Of a DNA stretch of 64,000 bases, positions 36,343 through 44,555 are shown piece after piece. Both the position numbers and the translations under genes were made by a program. The DNA is from Kiloniellaceae bacterium (GTDB taxonomy: Bacteria; Pseudomonadota; Alphaproteobacteria; Kiloniellales; Kiloniellaceae), in NCBI GenBank assembly GCA_021776195.1, contig JAJFGK010000111.1, positions 1 through 64,000 of the forward strand. The letters are read 5' to 3'. The stretch's first letter is position 1; each line of letters begins with the position of its first letter. The notes under the pieces are model-generated. The model made no database searches, was not told the origin of the DNA, and worked only from the letters and a program-made list of their open reading frames with translations.

Positions 36343-36990
36343 TTAGCCGTAGGGGTGCGCGTCGCCGTCGGCCTTCTGGGTCGTGGCCGCCAGAACCCGG
36401 TGGCGGATCCGTTCCTGCCATTCGTGCCCCTCGCCGTCCTGCCACCAGACCAGGACGCCGCTGTAGGGTGGGAACTCGTAGGGCTTGATGCCCCTGTTGC
36501 GGGTCGGATGCCATTCCGCCGCCAGGTCCGGGAACAGGCGCTTGAACTGGTTGGTCGTGTCGATGCGGCCGGGGATTTCGCGCGGGCCGGAGACCTCGAT
36601 GCCGTCCTCGTACCAGGCGTCCATCTTGCCCCAGTAGAAGCCGAGGAACCCTTCAAGCTGCGCCAGTTCGGCGTGCGGCGTGAGATAGGTCCAGATCGCA
36701 TTCTCGGCGACGGCCTCGCCGGCGCGGACCGTCCAATAGCTGGCGTGGCCCTTGTAGGGGCAGTAGGTGTCGCGCTCCGTCGCCGCCAGATAGCTCATGT
36801 CCACGTCGCCGCGCGGCAGATAGTACATGGGGGCGTGGCCAAGCTCGTACATGACCATGGCGCCGGTCGTTTCGGCAATCGCGGCACCGCCGAACTCGAC
36901 CCGGACCGTGGCCGGCAGGGGGTCGAAGCCGACCTCGTAGTTCGGATTGAGTTTCCAGCCGTTCGGATCGTCGGGCTTCGTCTCTGTCAT
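36343..36990 (-). CDS. DUF427-domain protein
   Basis: A 215-aa protein that resembles the DUF427 family, with the block containing RDTYCPYKGHASYWTV and AVAENAIWTYLTPH visible at the usual place (TYCPYKG is the family signature). The Cys of that motif is present. The biochemical function is not established. It is followed on the same strand by no close partner, and the M24-family gene lies just upstream (about 40 bases), so they may form one transcript. Confidence 0.85.
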   Translation of the reverse strand: MTETKPDDPNGWKLNPNYEVGFDPLPATVRVEFGGAAIAETTGAMVMYELGHAPMYYLPRGDVDMSYLAATERDTYCPYKGHASYWTVRAGEAVAENAIWTYLTPHAELAQLEGFLGFYWGKMDAWYEDGIEVSGPREIPGRIDTTNQFKRLFPDLAAEWHPTRNRGIKPYEFPPYSGVLVWWQDGEGHEWQERIRHRVLAATTQKADGDAHPYG

Positions 36991-37029
36991 ACCGTTCTCC
37001 CTTTCCCATTCTGGCCGACGGGCTTCGCG

Positions 37030-38181
37030 CTAGTTCACCACAAGCGCCTCGGGCACATGGTTGACCCGCTCGGGCGCGCCCTCGGTGACGATGGCGGTCT
37101 CGCCCAGGGACATGGTGAGGCCGGAGGTGTCGTCGAGCAGGATCATGTGCATGAAGAAGACCATGCCGGCCTCGATGACTTGAGGGTTGCCGCGGTAGAT
37201 CATCGGCCAGTCCATCCAGGTCGGCGGGTAGCTGATCCCCATGGTGTAGCCGCAGGCCTTCAGGGCGGCATGGCCGTAGCCGCCCTCGGTCAGGCCCTCG
37301 ACGTGGGCCTCGTAGAGCTCGCCCACGGTCCGGCCGGGCCGAAGCGTCTCGCGACAGCGGGCCAGCGCTCCCTGGCAGGCGGCGAACATAGCCTGGTGGC
37401 GCGGGTCCGGCGTGCCGGTCAGCGCCACCGACATGGCCGCGGTGTGATAGTGCCGATAGGCGGCGGCGAACTCGTGCTGCACCTGGTCCTGCGGCCCGAC
37501 GGTCTCCTTGCCGGTGTGATAGCGCACCATCAGCGCGTTCTCGCCGGCGCCCATGGGCCAGCGGCTCGCCGTCGGGTCGCCGTCGCCGGCCATGATCGCC
37601 TGCATCATTTCGCCGTAGACCTCGCCCAGGAAGACGCCGGGACAGGAACGCGTGTTGGCGATGGCCCAGGCCTGGTCGCAGAGCTCGCCGGCCTTGCGTA
37701 CATAGGCCAGCTCGGCCGGCGACTTGACCAGGCGGACCAGGCGCACGATGTCGGAGCCGTCGCTCAGCTCGCAGAAGCCCTCCAGCGCGGCGTCGACCAT
37801 CTTGCCGCGCTGCGCGGTCAGGCCGTAGGCGTGGTACTCGACCCCCAGGCGCTTGCCGCCCAGGCCCAGGCTGTCCAGCATGTCGCGCAGATCGTGCCCC
37901 GGCCTGGCGTCCTCGCCGTCGACCCAGATGCGGATGTCCTCCAGAATCGAGGTCATGGCCGACTGCAGCCGGTCGGCCGAGCGGGTGAGCAGCGCCAGAC
38001 GCCCCTCGGCGGTCAGGACCATGCCCTGGAACATGGTGTAGCCGCTGGTGTCGTACCCGGTCAGATAGTACATCGTCTCCTGCTTGAAGATCACCAGCCC
38101 GTCCAGCCCGGCCTCCCCCAGGGCGGCGCAGGCCTTGGCGATGCGGGCGTGGTACTCGGCTTTGGGAAAGTGCAGGGTCAT
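37030..38181 (-). CDS. M24/creatinase-like enzyme lacking most metal ligands
   Basis: A 383-aa pita-bread-fold protein with an N-terminal creatinase domain (GLDGLVIFKQETMYYLTGYD) and a C-terminal M24 domain. M24 aminopeptidases use Asp-Asp-His-Glu-Glu to hold two metals. Here the corresponding positions read HEFAAAYRHYH (no Asp), KACGYTMGISYPP (Tyr for His) and FFMHMILL (no Glu); only the last Glu (LGETAIVTEG) remains. Creatinase, ectoine hydrolase DoeA and similar C-N hydrolases also lack the metal centre, so a small-molecule hydrolase is more likely than a peptidase. The start at 38181 gives a normal family N-terminus. A TRAP-permease gene scar lies upstream. Confidence 0.8.
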   Translation of the reverse strand: MTLHFPKAEYHARIAKACAALGEAGLDGLVIFKQETMYYLTGYDTSGYTMFQGMVLTAEGRLALLTRSADRLQSAMTSILEDIRIWVDGEDARPGHDLRDMLDSLGLGGKRLGVEYHAYGLTAQRGKMVDAALEGFCELSDGSDIVRLVRLVKSPAELAYVRKAGELCDQAWAIANTRSCPGVFLGEVYGEMMQAIMAGDGDPTASRWPMGAGENALMVRYHTGKETVGPQDQVQHEFAAAYRHYHTAAMSVALTGTPDPRHQAMFAACQGALARCRETLRPGRTVGELYEAHVEGLTEGGYGHAALKACGYTMGISYPPTWMDWPMIYRGNPQVIEAGMVFFMHMILLDDTSGLTMSLGETAIVTEGAPERVNHVPEALVVN

Positions 38182-38314
38182 GAAGTGCCTCCGGCCAGGA
38201 CGGGTGTGGTGGCCCTGACGGTAGAACAATTTTCGGTCTTGCGGAAGGAGTTGAAAAGACTCGCCCGGACGCCCGACCGGTTCGGTCGATTGGCGGCTTC
38301 TCCGACTTGAACCA

Positions 38315-38424
38315 GAGCGCGGTGGTGGGCGTGAAGCGCACGATCACGCCGAAGTGCACCGGGTCGATCCCCATCTCGCGCGACAGGGGCAGCAGCATCG
38401 GCACGACGACGATGATCGACGCCT
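38315..38424 (-). pseudogene. Remnant of a TRAP transporter large permease (DctM) gene
   Basis: Read on the minus strand, about 35 codons starting with LKASIIVVVPMLLPLSREMG and continuing with IDPVHFGVIV match the conserved loop of DctM large permeases, in which the sequence GIDPVHFGV is very typical. There is no start codon or complete gene, and the match runs straight out of the end of the phosphodiesterase gene. The rest of the permease has been lost. It suggests that a TRAP operon once preceded the M24 gene. Confidence 0.6.
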
Positions 38425-39243
38425 TCAGTCGATGAGCGAGCCGTCGGGATTGAAGAAGGGATGGGGACCGTCGAAGCTGCCGATGTAGGTGATGTCGGCC
38501 ACCAGACGCCGGTCTTTCGTTAGGTGCACGAGGCGGCAGGCCGGCGGCTCCTGAACGAACGCCGGCGGACCGGACGGATCGAGGTCCAGGGCGACCGCGT
38601 GCGACGGGCTTGGTCCGATGCAGGCGAGGGTGCCGTGCCAAAGTGTCTGGGCCGGCCGGTGAACGTGCCCGCAAAGCATCATCTGCACCTGTGGGTGCTG
38701 TTCGATCAAGGCGCCGAGCGCAGCGCCGTTTCGGCAGTTCTGCCGATCCATATGCGCCACGCCGGTCAAGAAAGGCGGGTGATGCATGTGGATCAGCGTG
38801 GGCCTTTCCCGATCTTGCGCGAGTGTCCGGCCAAGCCAGGACAGACGGTCAGCGCACATTTCGCCGTGAGGGTTTCCTGGTACGGTGGTATCGAGCCCGA
38901 TCAGGCGAATGGGATAGTCCTCGATCGCGTAGTGTAGGAATCCTTCCGGTGGCAGGTAATCGTGGTCCCGGAAGGCGGCCCGCATGGCGTCCCGATTGTC
39001 ATGATTTCCGGGCACCAGATAATAGGGCATGGCCAGACGCTCCAACGCCGGGCGCGCGACTTCGTATTCTCCCGGATCGCCGAAGTCCACCAGATCGCCG
39101 CTCACGACCACGACATCCAGGGCTGGTTTCAAGGTGTTCAAATGGGCGACGCAGTCCTTCAGGCGCGCCAGGGTATCGACCCGGCCATAGGCGATCTTGC
39201 CCCCTGCCTTGATATGCGTATCGGTGATCTGCGCGATTATCAT
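38425..39243 (-). CDS. GpdQ-like glycerophosphodiester/cyclic-nucleotide phosphodiesterase
   Basis: A 272-aa calcineurin-like metallophosphoesterase. The metal ligands are in order: DTH (ITDTHIK), GD (VVSGDLVDFG), GNHD (LVPGNHDNRD), the His of HMHHPPF, and the GHVH motif (LCGHVHRP). The pattern and length match GpdQ of Klebsiella/Enterobacter, which hydrolyses phosphodiesters such as glycerophosphoethanolamine. It is the last gene of the LacI-SBP-permease-permease-ATPase operon, with 32 bases after the ATPase. The likely job is cleavage of an imported phosphodiester (inference). Its 3' end abuts the TRAP scar. Confidence 0.85.
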   Translation of the reverse strand: MIIAQITDTHIKAGGKIAYGRVDTLARLKDCVAHLNTLKPALDVVVVSGDLVDFGDPGEYEVARPALERLAMPYYLVPGNHDNRDAMRAAFRDHDYLPPEGFLHYAIEDYPIRLIGLDTTVPGNPHGEMCADRLSWLGRTLAQDRERPTLIHMHHPPFLTGVAHMDRQNCRNGAALGALIEQHPQVQMMLCGHVHRPAQTLWHGTLACIGPSPSHAVALDLDPSGPPAFVQEPPACRLVHLTKDRRLVADITYIGSFDGPHPFFNPDGSLID

Positions 39244-39275
39244 CGTGGAGTCGATCTCCCGGTCTTTACCGTCCG

Positions 39276-40322
39276 TCAGCCGAACTCGAAAACTCGGCTT
39301 GGATTGATTTTCAGCCCTATCTCGCCGCCAGCCTTGAAGTCGACCCGATCATCTGTTTCGACGACAACGGGTGCGTGGCCGATGCCATCGATGATGATCT
39401 TCGTGCGGTTTCCCAGGAAGTAGACGCTGGAGATATGGCCGCGAAGATCGGCCTCGGCGAGCGGCACGACTTCGGCGTCCTCGGGCCGGAACATCACTTC
39501 CAGCGCCGCCGCATCCGGCCCCATCCAAGGCAGGCTGCCGCCGCGCACGGTCAGCTTTTGGTTTGCCACCGACCCCAAGACCTTGTTGGTGGTCCCGATG
39601 AAATCGGCCACGAAAGCGTTGGCCGGTTTGTAGTAAATGTCCTTTGGGCTGCCGATCTGCGCCACCACGCCCTGGTTCATGACGACGATGCGGTCGCCGA
39701 TCGCCATGGCTTCGCCTTGATCGTGAGTGACGTAGACGGCGGTCACGCCGAGGCTGCGCAAGAGGCCATTGATTTCGATGCGGAGTCTTTCGCGCAGGAG
39801 GGCATCGAGCGCGGTGAGGGGCTCGTCCAGCAGCAATACGCGCGGCCGCACGGCAATCGCCCGGGCAAGCGCGACCCTTTGACGTTGCCCACCCGAGAGC
39901 TGGTCGATGCGCCGGTGGGCCAAGTCGACGATATGCATCATGGCGAGCATTTCATCGACCCGGGTCTGCTTTTCGACCTTTGGGATGTTCCGGACGGTCA
40001 AGCCATAGGCGATGTTCTCCGCCACGGTCATGTTCGGAAAGAGCGCGTAGGACTGAAAGACCATGCCCACGTTGCGCGATTCAATGGGCAGGTGGGTGAC
40101 ATCGTCCGCGCCGAACAGCACCCGTCCGCCAGGGTCGGGTGCTTCCAGGCCGGCGACAATGCGCAAGGTGGTGGTTTTGCCGCAGCCCGACGGCCCCAGC
40201 AGGACCACCGTTTCACCCCCCAGCACCTCCAGGTCGATGGGGTTCAGTGCCCGCGTGCCATCGGGAAAGGTCTTGGCGCAGGCTTCGAGACGAATACTGG
40301 TCGACTGCATTTGGTCCGTCAT
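39276..40322 (-). CDS. ABC transporter ATP-binding protein (PotA/FbpC type)
   Basis: A 348-aa ATPase. It has Walker A LLGPSGCGKTTTLRIVAG, the signature LSGGQRQRVALARAIA, Walker B VLLLDEPLTALD, a switch His in VTHDQGEAMAIG, and a C-terminal TOBE domain (AALEVMFRPEDAEVVPL). It powers import of the substrate bound by the periplasmic protein encoded upstream. The start overlaps the previous permease gene (ATGA at 40319-40322), showing translational coupling. Confidence 0.93.
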   Translation of the reverse strand: MTDQMQSTSIRLEACAKTFPDGTRALNPIDLEVLGGETVVLLGPSGCGKTTTLRIVAGLEAPDPGGRVLFGADDVTHLPIESRNVGMVFQSYALFPNMTVAENIAYGLTVRNIPKVEKQTRVDEMLAMMHIVDLAHRRIDQLSGGQRQRVALARAIAVRPRVLLLDEPLTALDALLRERLRIEINGLLRSLGVTAVYVTHDQGEAMAIGDRIVVMNQGVVAQIGSPKDIYYKPANAFVADFIGTTNKVLGSVANQKLTVRGGSLPWMGPDAAALEVMFRPEDAEVVPLAEADLRGHISSVYFLGNRTKIIIDGIGHAPVVVETDDRVDFKAGGEIGLKINPSRVFEFG

Positions 40323-41170
40323 CGGCCGAACTCCGCAGAAATTTTTGGTGTGCCGGTCAACTCCGCCACGGGCTCTGGCGTGACCGCCTTTTGCTTGCGC
40401 GGCTTGCCATAGAACTGGAGCGCGATGAGCAGGGGCAGGATCATGAGCAGAAAGACCAGGGTATAGGCGCTGCCGATTTCAAGGCGCATCGAGGCGTAGC
40501 TGTCCGCCAGGCCGACGGGCAGTGTCTTGGTCAGCGGCGTGTGGAGCATCCAGGTCAGATTGAACTCTCCAATGGAGAGCGTGACCACCATGAGAGAGCC
40601 GGCCAGAATCCCCGAGCGGCAGTTGGGAAGGACGACGGTGCGAAAACGATACCAGAAGCCCGCGCCCAGACTGGCAGCACCTTCCTCCAGCGTGCGAAAA
40701 TCGAAACTCGACAGGACGGCCAGAACCGAGCGGATCATGAAGGGCAGGGTGTAGAGCACATGGCCAACCAGGATGAACAGCCAGCTCAAGCGAAAGGCGC
40801 CGATCCCTCCGTAGGTGACGATCAGCGCAAGCGCGATCGCCAAGCCCGGAATGGCGATAGGCAGCACCAATGCCTCCTCGATGATGCGCGCGACGCGCCC
40901 CGACTTGACCGCCAGGACATAGGCCGCCGGCACGCCGATCAGAAGATTGCAGACTAGGCAGCTGACCGCGATCAGGAGCGAAAGGAAGATCGTGTCCGCA
41001 TAGAGCCCCCAGACCTCGACCACCCATTTCAAGGTGAGGCCACTCTTCACGCCCTGTTGGAAATTGACCGTCACGCCGGCGAGGAGGGAGAGAAAAATCG
41101 GAACGATCAGGAACGCGCAGACCAGGAGCGTGAAGGCGAGACTGACGTAGAAGATCTTGCGCTGGGGCAT
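40319..41170 (-). CDS. ABC transporter inner-membrane permease (PotC-like)
   Basis: A 283-aa permease with six predicted TM helices. The EAA loop that docks onto the ATPase is EEGAASLGAGFWYRFRTVVLP. It pairs with the upstream permease (41182-42066) to form the channel; both belong to the spermidine/putrescine-iron(III) type of ABC importers. It overlaps the ATPase gene by 4 bases (ATGA) and follows the other permease stop by 11 bases. Together with a GpdQ-type enzyme the system is a candidate importer of phosphodiesters. Confidence 0.9.
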   Translation of the reverse strand: MPQRKIFYVSLAFTLLVCAFLIVPIFLSLLAGVTVNFQQGVKSGLTLKWVVEVWGLYADTIFLSLLIAVSCLVCNLLIGVPAAYVLAVKSGRVARIIEEALVLPIAIPGLAIALALIVTYGGIGAFRLSWLFILVGHVLYTLPFMIRSVLAVLSSFDFRTLEEGAASLGAGFWYRFRTVVLPNCRSGILAGSLMVVTLSIGEFNLTWMLHTPLTKTLPVGLADSYASMRLEIGSAYTLVFLLMILPLLIALQFYGKPRKQKAVTPEPVAELTGTPKISAEFGR

Positions 41171-41181
41171 CGATAGGAGTC

Positions 41182-42066
41182 CTAAGCCGCCGCCGCGACC
41201 GACGAACCGGCGATCGACCGGGCGATATAGAGCGCGACCCAGGTAATCAGGCCAAGGACGATGCTCAGCGCTGCCGCCGTCGCGAAGTTGGCGTTCAGCG
41301 TGAACTCGGTATAGATCGTCATGGGCAGGACATCGATGTTGGTGGCGAGGGTGAAGGCGGTCCCAAAGGCGCCCATGGCCGTGGCAAAGGCGATCGCGCC
41401 CGATGCGATGAGGGCCGGCTTGAGCGCCGGCAAAATGACATCGCGAATGACCTGCCAGCGCGACGCGCCCAAGGAACGGGCGGCTTCCTCGAGGGCGGGA
41501 TCGAGTTTCTCGACCGCTGCCATGATCGTGAGGATCACCCGCGGGATGGAAAAGTAGAGATAGCCGGTGAAGAGACCGGCCATGGAATAGGCAAAGACCA
41601 GGCGCGAGCCCGTCAGCGCCCTCGAGACTTCATTCGCCAGCCCTTGGCGCCCGGCCAACATGATGACCAGGAACCCGATCACAACGCCGGGAAAGGCCAG
41701 GGGAAAGGTCAGCATCGCCGTCAAGACCTCCCGTCCGGCAAACTGGTTCCTGACCAGAAAGACGCCCGAAATTGTCGAGACGATGAGCGCCGCCGCGGTG
41801 ACGGCCGCCGATAGAAGGAGCGTGGCCACCAGGCTCTCGAAGTGCCGTGGCGTATTGAAGACCGTAAGATACTCGGCAAAGCCGTTCTCGCTGCTCCCAC
41901 CAATCAAGACGAGCTTGGTCATGGGCAGCAAGAAGAACGCGGCAAAAACAATCGCGACCGGCAGCATAAGCAAGAACAGCCGCGGATACTCGGTGGACTT
42001 CATGACAAGCGGACTCGTTTCGATTGGTGCAGCGGGGCGGCAGCTTTCGGCCACCGCCCCCGACAC
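41182..42066 (-). CDS. ABC transporter inner-membrane permease (PotB-like)
   Basis: A 294-aa permease with about six TM helices. The EAA loop reads EEAARSLGASRWQVIRDVILP. The ATG at 42066 lies 7 bases after the binding-protein stop and has AGGCAG at a good distance; an alternative ATG at 42003 (MKSTEYPRL) gives a more usual N-terminus for such permeases. The first 21 residues are therefore uncertain. It forms a heterodimer with the downstream permease. Confidence 0.88.
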   Translation of the reverse strand: MSGAVAESCRPAAPIETSPLVMKSTEYPRLFLLMLPVAIVFAAFFLLPMTKLVLIGGSSENGFAEYLTVFNTPRHFESLVATLLLSAAVTAAALIVSTISGVFLVRNQFAGREVLTAMLTFPLAFPGVVIGFLVIMLAGRQGLANEVSRALTGSRLVFAYSMAGLFTGYLYFSIPRVILTIMAAVEKLDPALEEAARSLGASRWQVIRDVILPALKPALIASGAIAFATAMGAFGTAFTLATNIDVLPMTIYTEFTLNANFATAAALSIVLGLITWVALYIARSIAGSSVAAAA

Positions 42067-42073
42067 ATTCTGC

Positions 42074-43105
42074 CTAGCGAACTTCGTTCAGGTAACGCTG
42101 CTTGAAGCCGTCCTGTACGTCGGCCATTTTTTTGTAATCGACAGGCTGAGAACGGGCGTAGTCCTCCGCCGGCAGGAACTTGGACTGGGCCTCCGGCGAC
42201 ATGGCGCTGGCGCGGATCGGCCGCAAGAAGGCGTTGGCCCAGACCGCTTGGCCTTTGTCGGACATGATGTGGTCGAGGATCTTCTTGCCCTTGTCCGGAT
42301 TGGGACCGTTTTTCACCAGGCTCATGACATAGGGAACGACCACGGTTCCTTCCTGCGGAATGACAAACTCCACGTTGGCCTTGTCCTTGTACTTGCCGCG
42401 ATAGGCATTGAAATCGTAGTCGAATAGGATGGGTATCTCGCCGGACAGGACCCGCGCATAGGAGGTTTGCTTCGGCACGATGGGATTGTTGGCCTGAAGC
42501 TTCTTGAAGAAGTCGATTCCCGGATCGAAGTTATCCAGGGTGCCGCCCATGGCGCGATTGACGGCCACGGCGCCGGCATAGCCGACAAAGGCGCTGGAGG
42601 GGTCGAGGTAGCCCACCATGCCATCGTACTCCGGCTTCAAGAGATCGGCCCAGGATGTCGGAACAGCGGCGTCGCCGAGCGCGTCTTTGTTGACGAAGAG
42701 ACCCAGGGTCCCGGAGTGAATGGTGAACCATTTTCCATCAGGGTCTTTGAGGCCCTCGGGAATCTCATCGAAGTTCATGGGCTTGTAGGGCTCGACGACG
42801 CCCTTGTCGCCCGCGGCAATGCCAAAGGAAACGCCGTAGTAGGCGACATCCGCGACCGGGCTCGCTTCCTCGGCCAGCAGCTGTGACAGGGTCTGGCCGG
42901 AGTTCTTGTTGTCATGGGGAATCTCGTAGCCGAGCGTCTCCTTGATGGACTCGAGCTGCGATGCCCAATCGGCCCACTGCGGCGGGCAGTTGTAGCAGAT
43001 GGCATCGGCCGCCAGGGCGGTTGTCATCTGTGCCGCGACGATCAACGCCGCGGTCGCGCTGCCGAGCAGCAGGTTCCGAGGTACAAACGATCCTAACTTC
43101 ATCAC
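42074..43105 (-). CDS. ABC transporter periplasmic substrate-binding protein
   Basis: A 343-aa protein with a signal peptide (cleavage near TALAADA) and the fold of extracellular solute-binding proteins family 1/PotD-FutA-like (TLGLFVNKDALGDA, PTSWADLLKPEYDGMVGY). Two Cys (CYNCPP) near the mature N-terminus could form a disulfide. The specificity cannot be read, but the LacI regulator upstream and GpdQ-like phosphodiesterase at the end of the operon point to an organic phosphate or polyol-type ligand. It lies 15 bases after the LacI gene stop. Confidence 0.9.
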   Translation of the reverse strand: MMKLGSFVPRNLLLGSATAALIVAAQMTTALAADAICYNCPPQWADWASQLESIKETLGYEIPHDNKNSGQTLSQLLAEEASPVADVAYYGVSFGIAAGDKGVVEPYKPMNFDEIPEGLKDPDGKWFTIHSGTLGLFVNKDALGDAAVPTSWADLLKPEYDGMVGYLDPSSAFVGYAGAVAVNRAMGGTLDNFDPGIDFFKKLQANNPIVPKQTSYARVLSGEIPILFDYDFNAYRGKYKDKANVEFVIPQEGTVVVPYVMSLVKNGPNPDKGKKILDHIMSDKGQAVWANAFLRPIRASAMSPEAQSKFLPAEDYARSQPVDYKKMADVQDGFKQRYLNEVR

Positions 43106-43120
43106 ACTTCCTCCCTTGGT

Positions 43121-44170
43121 TTATTGACTGTTGTTGGAATGCAAGGCCTCCGGCTCGCCGGCTTTGGGCGCCGGCCCGACAGAGGCCCCCGGTCGATAGG
43201 CAGTTGGCAGGACTTGAACCTTGCTCGTGGTGTCGCCGGTCAAACGGCCAAGAAGCTGCTGAACGGCGGCCTGGCCCATGGCACGGGATGGCTGGACGAC
43301 GCTGGCCAGTGTCGGGTGCGACAAGAGGCCAAATGAGATTCCATCGAATCCGATGACGGACATCTCGTCGGGAACCACGACATTCTGGGCGCGTAGCGCG
43401 CTGATCACAGAGAAGGCCAGCAGGTCGGTGGAGCAAAAGAGAGCGGTCGGCGTGTCTTTTCCCTCCAACAGTTTCCCGACCGCTCGTGCGATGCGTCCTT
43501 CCACGAAATCGACCTCGATCAATGTCGGGGGCGCCAACCGCGCTTCGGCAATCCCGTCTTCAAAGCCGCAAAAGCGCGCCCGTGAACGGTCGGATGCATC
43601 GAAGCGCCCCGCAATCATACCCAGTCGATCATGGCCGAGCTGAATGAACTCTTCCGCGACCATCCGGCCGGCGGCCCGGTTATCCACCGTGACCGCGCTT
43701 CGGTTGGACCGTTCGGGTTGGTTGAACAACAAGACGTAGGGAATGCCGTGCGCGTCGAGGCGATCCAATTCCTGGCTGTGGTCCGCATCGGCGACGGTCA
43801 GGATGAGGCCATCGACCCGGTTGCCCAGCATGGTCTCGATCGCATGCCTTTCATCTTTCTCCTGATAGTTGCTACAGGTGATGAAGACCGAGTAGCCGGC
43901 GGATTGCGCCGCCGCCTGGATGCCCTCCACGACCTCGCCGAAAATGGGATTGGCGATCGACGGCAACATAATCCCAAAGGTTCGTGTCGAGGCGGTCTTG
44001 AGGTTGCGACCCACGGCGTTGGGCCGAAACCCGAGCTCATCGATAGCGGCCTGCACGCGCGCTGCCGTCGCTGGACTAATCGCGCCGCGACTGTTGACAA
44101 CGCGAGAGACCGTCGCCGGCGAAACACCGGCCAGCGTGGCCACGTCTTTCAGGGTCGCCACAGCGTTCAT
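43121..44170 (-). CDS. LacI-family transcriptional regulator
   Basis: A 349-aa regulator with an N-terminal LacI helix-turn-helix (TLKDVATLAGVSPATVSRVVNSRGAISPAT) and a ribose-binding-protein-like sensor domain. It is the first gene of the operon with the ABC importer genes and the GpdQ-like enzyme, and a GGAAACGTTTTC palindrome, a good LacI-family operator, lies 57 bases upstream of its ATG. It probably represses the whole operon until its ligand, likely related to the imported substrate, is present (inference). Confidence 0.92.
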   Translation of the reverse strand: MNAVATLKDVATLAGVSPATVSRVVNSRGAISPATAARVQAAIDELGFRPNAVGRNLKTASTRTFGIMLPSIANPIFGEVVEGIQAAAQSAGYSVFITCSNYQEKDERHAIETMLGNRVDGLILTVADADHSQELDRLDAHGIPYVLLFNQPERSNRSAVTVDNRAAGRMVAEEFIQLGHDRLGMIAGRFDASDRSRARFCGFEDGIAEARLAPPTLIEVDFVEGRIARAVGKLLEGKDTPTALFCSTDLLAFSVISALRAQNVVVPDEMSVIGFDGISFGLLSHPTLASVVQPSRAMGQAAVQQLLGRLTGDTTSKVQVLPTAYRPGASVGPAPKAGEPEALHSNNSQ

Positions 44171-44555
44171 GAGTGTCCTCGAACCTTGGTCGACAGGCTC
44201 GAACTAGAGCATCAATTTCAAAAATATGGAAACGTTTTCTGAAGTTCGTTATTCAAATTCAATATTTATATCGATAAATCAGTTGGTTATAAGCTATTAT
44301 GCAATCGTTTGCAGAAATTTGTACCAATCAAGAGAAACTTTCGCCGGCTCAAGACATCATAATCGTCATCAAAACCGATTGTTGCACGGACGCCTTTGCC
44401 GGCTCGCAGGAGCCAGGATCGCGGGCCCCGCCACAATCGGATTATCCGATCATGGCATCGGCCAAAATCGCTTTTCAAGCAGCGGGCCGGGTGATCTGAT
44501 TCGTTGTCGGAACGGTCACTCTCCGGGACTGTTCGTTCGTTGGAGGAGATTGAGC
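44171..44555. other. AT-richer divergent regulatory region between LacI operon and oxygenase gene
   Basis: 385 bases holding the promoters of the two divergent genes. It is clearly less GC-rich than its surroundings at about 44215-44370. The LacI-type operator at 44228-44239 is described separately. A ribosome binding site GGAGGAG at about 44542-44548 precedes the oxygenase ATG. The reading frame upstream of that ATG is open (from 44226) but has no family similarity, so I treat it as non-coding. Confidence 0.5.
44228..44239. promoter_or_regulatory. Predicted LacI-family operator
   Basis: GGAAACGTTTTC is palindromic around the central CG, with one mismatched pair, matching the general LacI/CcpA-type operator pattern (A-rich half, CG centre, T-rich half). 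It is 57 bases upstream of the LacI-type regulator's ATG, so it suits autorepression of that operon. The divergent oxygenase starts more than 300 bases away and may not be controlled by it. Confidence 0.6.
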
